Assembly: GCF_021648855.1 (NCBI RefSeq)
Contig: NZ_JAKJHX010000034.1
Location: 1-37,248 of the forward strand
From: Tychonema litorale BBK16
Lineage (GTDB): Bacteria > Cyanobacteriota > Cyanobacteriia > Cyanobacteriales > Microcoleaceae
Direction: 5' to 3'
Length of the DNA: 37,248 bases
Program-made: the position numbers and the translations under genes
Shown here: positions 33,738 to 37,248 of the stretch, in pieces
Layout of the letters: each line of letters begins with the position of its first letter
How positions within the stretch are numbered: the first letter of the stretch is position 1
The notes under the pieces: model-generated
What the model saw: only the letters and a program-made list of their open reading frames with translations
Database searches by the model: none
Told to the model about the DNA's origin: nothing

Positions 33738-33766
33738 GACATACTCCCCGTCGTAAACGAGCGGGG
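33738..33766 (-). mobile_element. IS200/IS605-type right end, probably a remnant
   Basis: The hairpin CCCCGTCGT-AA-ACGAGCGGGG (33746-33766, one bulged G) is followed on the minus strand by AGTATGTCAA (33745-33736). This matches right ends of cyanobacterial TnpB elements, which end in TCAA. The 200-500 bp behind it contain no intact TnpB frame, so it is a decayed copy or a non-autonomous element. Confidence 0.5.
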
Positions 33767-34273
33767 ATTCTTGACACTGCTTGTATCCCAATTTCTTGGT
33801 CAACTGAATATTGACCACAGGGAAAGACGACATAACCGCAGAATCTGCGCGTTCCTCCGACCAACCTTGACAGCTTTCGCCACCTTTTAGACAAAGATAA
33901 TTCACTCTCCTGAAGCCGCAACTTGGCCGCCTATGCAGAGAGATCTTAAATTTAAGGTTGTTCTGTAAACTTTTAGTCATCACTTAAATGTTGAGGCTAT
34001 TGGCTATTCTGTATTGTTTGCTTCCGGTTTTGATTCAGAATGTTTTTAGCCAGTGCCGTGTAGAAATTTATTCCCAGGATGTCAATTGCCAGCGATCAGA
34101 ATGCCAGTATTTAGTTTAATACGGTGATGGGTAAAATTGCTAACATTTTTTCAGTCATTAATTTTACCTCGCTTTTAATGCTGAGGACTACCTGATTTCC
34201 CTTGAATCGGGCAGGACAGTTTTTGACCATCACTTAAAGATATCACAGCATTGGGTAATAGAGCTAGTTATTT

Positions 34274-34343
34274 CGGGAAATTGGGAATTGGGAATTGGGA
34301 ATCGGGCATGGGGCATCGGGCATCGGGCATTGGGAATAGTTTC
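34274..34343. repeat. Mixed heptanucleotide STRR (TGGGAAT / CGGGCAT)
   Basis: About nine consecutive heptads of the type TGGGAAT and (C/G)GGGCAT. The units are related to the GGGCATA array at 32937. It lies in the gap between the IS remnant and the M48-like gene end. Confidence 0.8.
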
Positions 34344-34440
34344 TTTTTCTTCCGACTTCCATCGAACTTCTTCCTTCTTCCTTCCTTTGAAATCGAAAAT
34401 CCAAAATTGCGAAGCATTGTTCGCGATCGCGCGGCAACCT

Positions 34441-36948
34441 CTAAAATCGATTCATTTCGCCCTGGAAAATGATGTATGCTCCCCAGAAGGCCGCAGCAAA
34501 GGCCAAAATCGCAGACCAGATGGGGTGTCCACTGTGACTAACTCTGCCACCTTCACTGCGAATGGTTTCGAGGTCGATCGCCACATTAGCACCCCGACGC
34601 AGCCAACCAGTCGCCACCACCAGTTTTCCCAGCAAATCTGTAGGGACACAACACTGTTGTGTCCTTCCTATGAATTTACTCAAAAATGACCACAAAGAGC
34701 CGATCGGGCCAAACCTCGAAACATAATGCAATCTCACCAACCCCGTCGCCGTCTGCAAAATCAAATCCTGTCCCAGCAAATTAGCCATACCCGATCGCCC
34801 CAAAAGCATCCCTTCCAACCGCACTGCTTGAGCATCTAAGGGCAAAGTCTCCGAATTTGACAAGATTTGAGGTAAACTCGGTTCAGCAATGTTTCTAGGC
34901 AGAATATCAGGGAAGAAATCATTAATTCGGAACAAAGTACCGAGACAAAAGCCGATCGGCAAACAGCCCCAAAGAATCGATCGATCGCCCCAAAGCCAAT
35001 CCAACTGCCAAAAACTCGTCCGCGAAAGCATCCATCCAATCAGCCAAAGCACCCCTACAATCCCCAAACTCATCGGAATCCCAAAAAAAGGCGCACCCTG
35101 CAACAGTAGGGGCGGTGCCCCCGTGCCCGCCCTGGAATTATTCGTACCCGCCCGAAATATCGAGTCAAACAACTTAAACAGGACAAATTTGCCCTTAGTT
35201 GGCTGCAAAGTTCCGAGATTCGCCAAATCCAACTCAGTTTCCAACTCCCAGAATTTAGCATAAAGAGCCAACAACTTTAAACGTTCACCCACCAAAGGAT
35301 GTCCGCTGTTAACCGTCAACCAATTGCGATAAGGATTGCTGACATCCCATAGCAAAATCTCTTCCAAGGGCGCGTGTAATCCAGCAGAACCTATGGTTAC
35401 AGCTTCCCTGATTCCCACCGGAAAAAGCAGATCGAAACCTTCAAGAAAAAAGCTAGTTTGCTGCTGCTGTTCAATATTTTGCGCCATCCCGATCGCAATT
35501 TTAGCCAAAGCCCGCGTCAAACCATTGGGATTCCCGGTAATTTCCGCAGCCGTGCGATCGCTCAAATATACCCTGTGGCGCGATACCCACAACATCGGCC
35601 ATCTCAGCAACTTATAAATTCCGTAACTCCCAGCCGAAATCAAGGCGGCCAAAACTTTGACAACAGAACGAAAAAACGCGATCGTAATTAAAGCAGATAA
35701 TCGCTCTTCCCAGTGAGTGACTTGCCAATAAATCATGTAAGGAATCTGCATGACTAAAACCGCCAACGACATCGGCGCAAAATCCCAATGGGCGATGTGT
35801 CCCAATTCTCGTGCCAAAATCGTGGCAATTTCATCTTCCGTCAATCGATCCAAAAGTCCCTGACTGACAACAATCCGAGCAAATCTGGGTAAACAGCCGT
35901 AACTGAAAGCTACTGGTACATCAATTGGTAACAGTTTGAGCATCGGCGCTGGCATATTTTGCTGCTTACAAAAACTGCGAATCACCCGATTAGCTTCTTT
36001 GCTGGATTTCAGTAAAGTTATTCCTCCCAAAGGTTCGATGCCGCAAATCAGTTTTAGCAGTGCGTCTGTCAGCCAGGGAGAGGAGGCTAGTAGCAATCCA
36101 AAAATGAATTGAATAAACTGAGTTGGATCGCGGTAAAAAAGTTGAATTGGTGTGAAAAAAGGCAGTCTGGTAAATATGTACAACTGAACTAACAGACTAT
36201 TAATGTTTGTCAGCAGGAATTCCAGGATGAATCGGGTTAGGAAAAATAGTGCGATCGTACTTGCGATCGCCTCTACCCACAAACCCTCTAATTTCATGGC
36301 TTTGAGTTTGCGCCACCCCGCAGGTGCGCGCCCAGAATTGCGCCAACTGAGTTCGTAAGTATCTGGAGTGATGGCTTCGGGGATATCTGTCGGAGAATTG
36401 CGATCGGGCGCGGTTGTTGTTGCTTCTGCTTCGGAATTCTTGACTAGCGATGGTTTGGGGGGTGCAGGGAGTGGTGGAATATGTGGTGATTTGAGACTTT
36501 TTTGCCCGCCAGTCTGCTCAAAAGGTACAAATTCTGTTTTGGTGTCGGCTGATGGTTTGTCGGCTGTTGGCGATATTTTGGGCAACTCAGTGCCAATTTC
36601 AAAGGCGACGAATCCAGTTTCTGGGGGAGTTTCTGGTGGTTTTGGGGGATGACGATCGATTAATTGAGCTAAAGTGCGATCGGCCCAAGTTTTGACTTGA
36701 GGGTTGGGATTTTCGGTGAGGGAAGTGCAGAGTGCGATCGCGCCTTTGAGATTACCGGTTGTGGTGTATGCAGCCACCAAGCGCATTTTTGCCCGTGTAG
36801 CCAGGGATTTATCGACTGCGGTTTCAGCAACAGATTCCAAAAGCGCGATCGCCCTTGGGTAATCCCGTTCTTTCAAAGCCGTTAAACCAGCCTCCAGAGA
36901 TTGTTTCACAGATGAATCCGCCGAATTTTGATTGTTTGGAGATGCCAT
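34441..36948 (-). CDS. M48-like membrane protein with altered zinc-binding motif and N-terminal TPR
   Basis: Residues 15-98 are TPR-like (LTALKERDYPRAIALLES), followed by a Pro-rich linker (100-195). Membrane segments lie at about 225-245, 278-298 and 392-440, and after 620. The M48 core includes EDEIATILARELGHIAHWDF (371-390), where HExxH reads RELGH (Arg380 for His), and HRVYLSDRTAAEITGNP (458-474), where the usual Glu ligand is Val460. HPLVGERL (550-557) is the family's C-terminal motif. Two zinc ligands appear lost, so activity is doubtful. The C-terminal 200 residues are membrane and beta segments not found in HtpX. Two palindromic repeats are translated within the gene (near 599-617 and 761-770). 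The start has no clear ribosome binding site. Confidence 0.85.
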   Translation of the reverse strand: MASPNNQNSADSSVKQSLEAGLTALKERDYPRAIALLESVAETAVDKSLATRAKMRLVAAYTTTGNLKGAIALCTSLTENPNPQVKTWADRTLAQLIDRHPPKPPETPPETGFVAFEIGTELPKISPTADKPSADTKTEFVPFEQTGGQKSLKSPHIPPLPAPPKPSLVKNSEAEATTTAPDRNSPTDIPEAITPDTYELSWRNSGRAPAGWRKLKAMKLEGLWVEAIASTIALFFLTRFILEFLLTNINSLLVQLYIFTRLPFFTPIQLFYRDPTQFIQFIFGLLLASSPWLTDALLKLICGIEPLGGITLLKSSKEANRVIRSFCKQQNMPAPMLKLLPIDVPVAFSYGCLPRFARIVVSQGLLDRLTEDEIATILARELGHIAHWDFAPMSLAVLVMQIPYMIYWQVTHWEERLSALITIAFFRSVVKVLAALISAGSYGIYKLLRWPMLWVSRHRVYLSDRTAAEITGNPNGLTRALAKIAIGMAQNIEQQQQTSFFLEGFDLLFPVGIREAVTIGSAGLHAPLEEILLWDVSNPYRNWLTVNSGHPLVGERLKLLALYAKFWELETELDLANLGTLQPTKGKFVLFKLFDSIFRAGTNNSRAGTGAPPLLLQGAPFFGIPMSLGIVGVLWLIGWMLSRTSFWQLDWLWGDRSILWGCLPIGFCLGTLFRINDFFPDILPRNIAEPSLPQILSNSETLPLDAQAVRLEGMLLGRSGMANLLGQDLILQTATGLVRLHYVSRFGPIGSLWSFLSKFIGRTQQCCVPTDLLGKLVVATGWLRRGANVAIDLETIRSEGGRVSHSGHPIWSAILAFAAAFWGAYIIFQGEMNRF
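34641..34670. repeat. GGGACACA palindrome read through in the M48-like gene
   Basis: GACACAACA-C-TGTTGTGTC (34645-34663) is a perfect inverted repeat with TAGG/CCTA-like ends. It encodes GRTQQCCVPT. The intergenic repeats at 37055-37248 carry a related core, GACACAGCACTGCTGTC. Confidence 0.7.
35107..35133. repeat. GTAGGGGCGG palindrome read through in the M48-like gene
   Basis: AGGGGCGG (35108-35115) pairs with CCGCCCT (35127-35133) with one bulged G. It begins like the intergenic palindrome at 25189. In the protein it gives the low-complexity segment SRAGTGAPPLLLQGAP, which sits between two unrelated conserved parts. Confidence 0.65.
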
Positions 36949-37017
36949 GAGACTAAGATAGCTTGCGCGATCGATAGATTACGGTTCTAACACAGCTCCA
37001 TTTCAATGTATATAGCG

Positions 37018-37048
37018 TAGGTTGGGTAGAGCGATAGCGAAACCCAAC
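37018..37048. repeat. GGTTGGGT inverted repeat with GCGATAGCGA loop
   Basis: GTTGGGT (37021-37027) and ACCCAAC (37042-37048) are complementary; the loop holds the palindromic GCGATAGCG. This is a common intergenic repeat type in cyanobacteria. It lies upstream of the M48-like gene. Confidence 0.65.
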
Positions 37049-37054
37049 TCTTCT

Positions 37055-37248
37055 AAAATCTAGTAGCCAAAATTACGAGACGGTAGGGACACAGCACTGC
37101 TGTCTCCTAAAATCTAGTACCCAAAATTACGAGACGGTAGTAGGGACACAGCACTGCTGTCTCCTAAAATCTACTAGCCAAAATTACGAGACGGTAGGGA
37201 CACAGCACTGCTGTCTCCTAAAATCTACTAGCCAAAATTACGAGACGG
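37055..37248. repeat. 54-57-bp tandem repeat running off the window
   Basis: Units begin AAAATCTA at 37055, 37109, 37166 and 37220 (periods 54, 57, 54). The 57-bp unit has an extra TAG. Each unit holds CCAAAATTACGAGACGGTAGGGACACAGCACTGCTGTCTCCT or close to it, with inverted ACAGCA-C-TGCTGT. At least 3.5 copies are seen. No gene is present in these 300 bp to the edge. Confidence 0.85.

Larger units (their letters stand above)
33680..34440. other. Gene-poor region with an IS end and repeats
   Basis: This 761-bp stretch lies upstream of the RRM gene and downstream of the M48-like gene. It holds an IS200/IS605-type end (33738-33766), a heptad repeat block (34274-34343) and the decamer CATCACTTAA near both 33980 and 34229. 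Two short minus-strand frames over 33708-33983 have no recognisable domain. The RRM gene's promoter must lie here, but I could not pick it out. Confidence 0.5.

Noticed and set aside
33708..33983. Minus-strand frame of 91 residues, and a shorter one at 33727-33921
   Set aside because: They run across the IS200/IS605-type hairpin, have no domain and no ribosome binding site; probably element remnant.
34288..34689. Plus-strand frame of 133 residues
   Set aside because: It begins in the heptad repeat and then runs antisense to the M48-like gene; no domain is seen.
37055..37248. Regular 54-57-bp repeats at the edge as a CRISPR array
   Set aside because: The whole unit is conserved, leaving no variable spacer; no Cas gene is in the window.

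Overview
The window comes from a cyanobacterium, most likely a filamentous one (Oscillatoriales such as Microcoleus or Oscillatoria is my guess). The signs are many GCGATCGC (HIP1) octamers, heptanucleotide STRR repeats near 32.9 and 34.3 kb, repeated palindromes, and cyanobacterial families: DUF1822, CHAT proteases, TPS haemagglutinin-like exoproteins, a short RRM protein and EGY-like M50 proteins. No tRNA, rRNA or CRISPR array was seen.

Left part (1-7.7 kb): a TnpB-type transposase cut by the window edge; a membrane protein and a membrane-anchored PIN-domain protein in tandem; a site-2-protease-like membrane protein lacking HExxH; a two-gene unit ending in a clan AA aspartic protease (DTGF motif); a small orphan protein; and two toxin-antitoxin modules in a row (RelE/ParE type, then DUF2281/PIN, VapBC-like).

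Middle (7.7-19.4 kb): a NACHT-type STAND NTPase with a degenerate nuclease-like N-terminus. It is followed 35 bp later by a sequence that folds like an integron attC site, as in a gene cassette. Facing it is an 8.5-kb RTX gene with long runs of calcium-binding nonapeptides and a recent 162-bp super-repeat. A bidirectional palindromic terminator separates the two.

19.4-20.1 kb is a repeat island: a ~144-bp tandem repeat carrying a hairpin, a MITE-like element with 13-bp inverted ends, and a 42-bp perfect palindrome.

20.2-31.8 kb is a same-strand cluster: a sigma-like regulator, a DUF1822 protein, a cytosolic CHAT-TPR protease, an exported FecR-like/TPR protein and a 2176-residue exported TPS-domain protein ending in a second intact CHAT protease. 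Two caspase-like proteases, one predicted inside and one outside the cell, under one putative regulator make this the best candidate for an undescribed system.

Right part (31.8-37.2 kb): a TerB-like acidic protein, an RRM RNA-binding protein, an IS200/IS605-type end, and an M48-like membrane protein. The M48-like protein has lost its first zinc ligand and carries two palindromic repeats read through in frame. The window ends in a 54-57-bp tandem repeat that continues past the edge.
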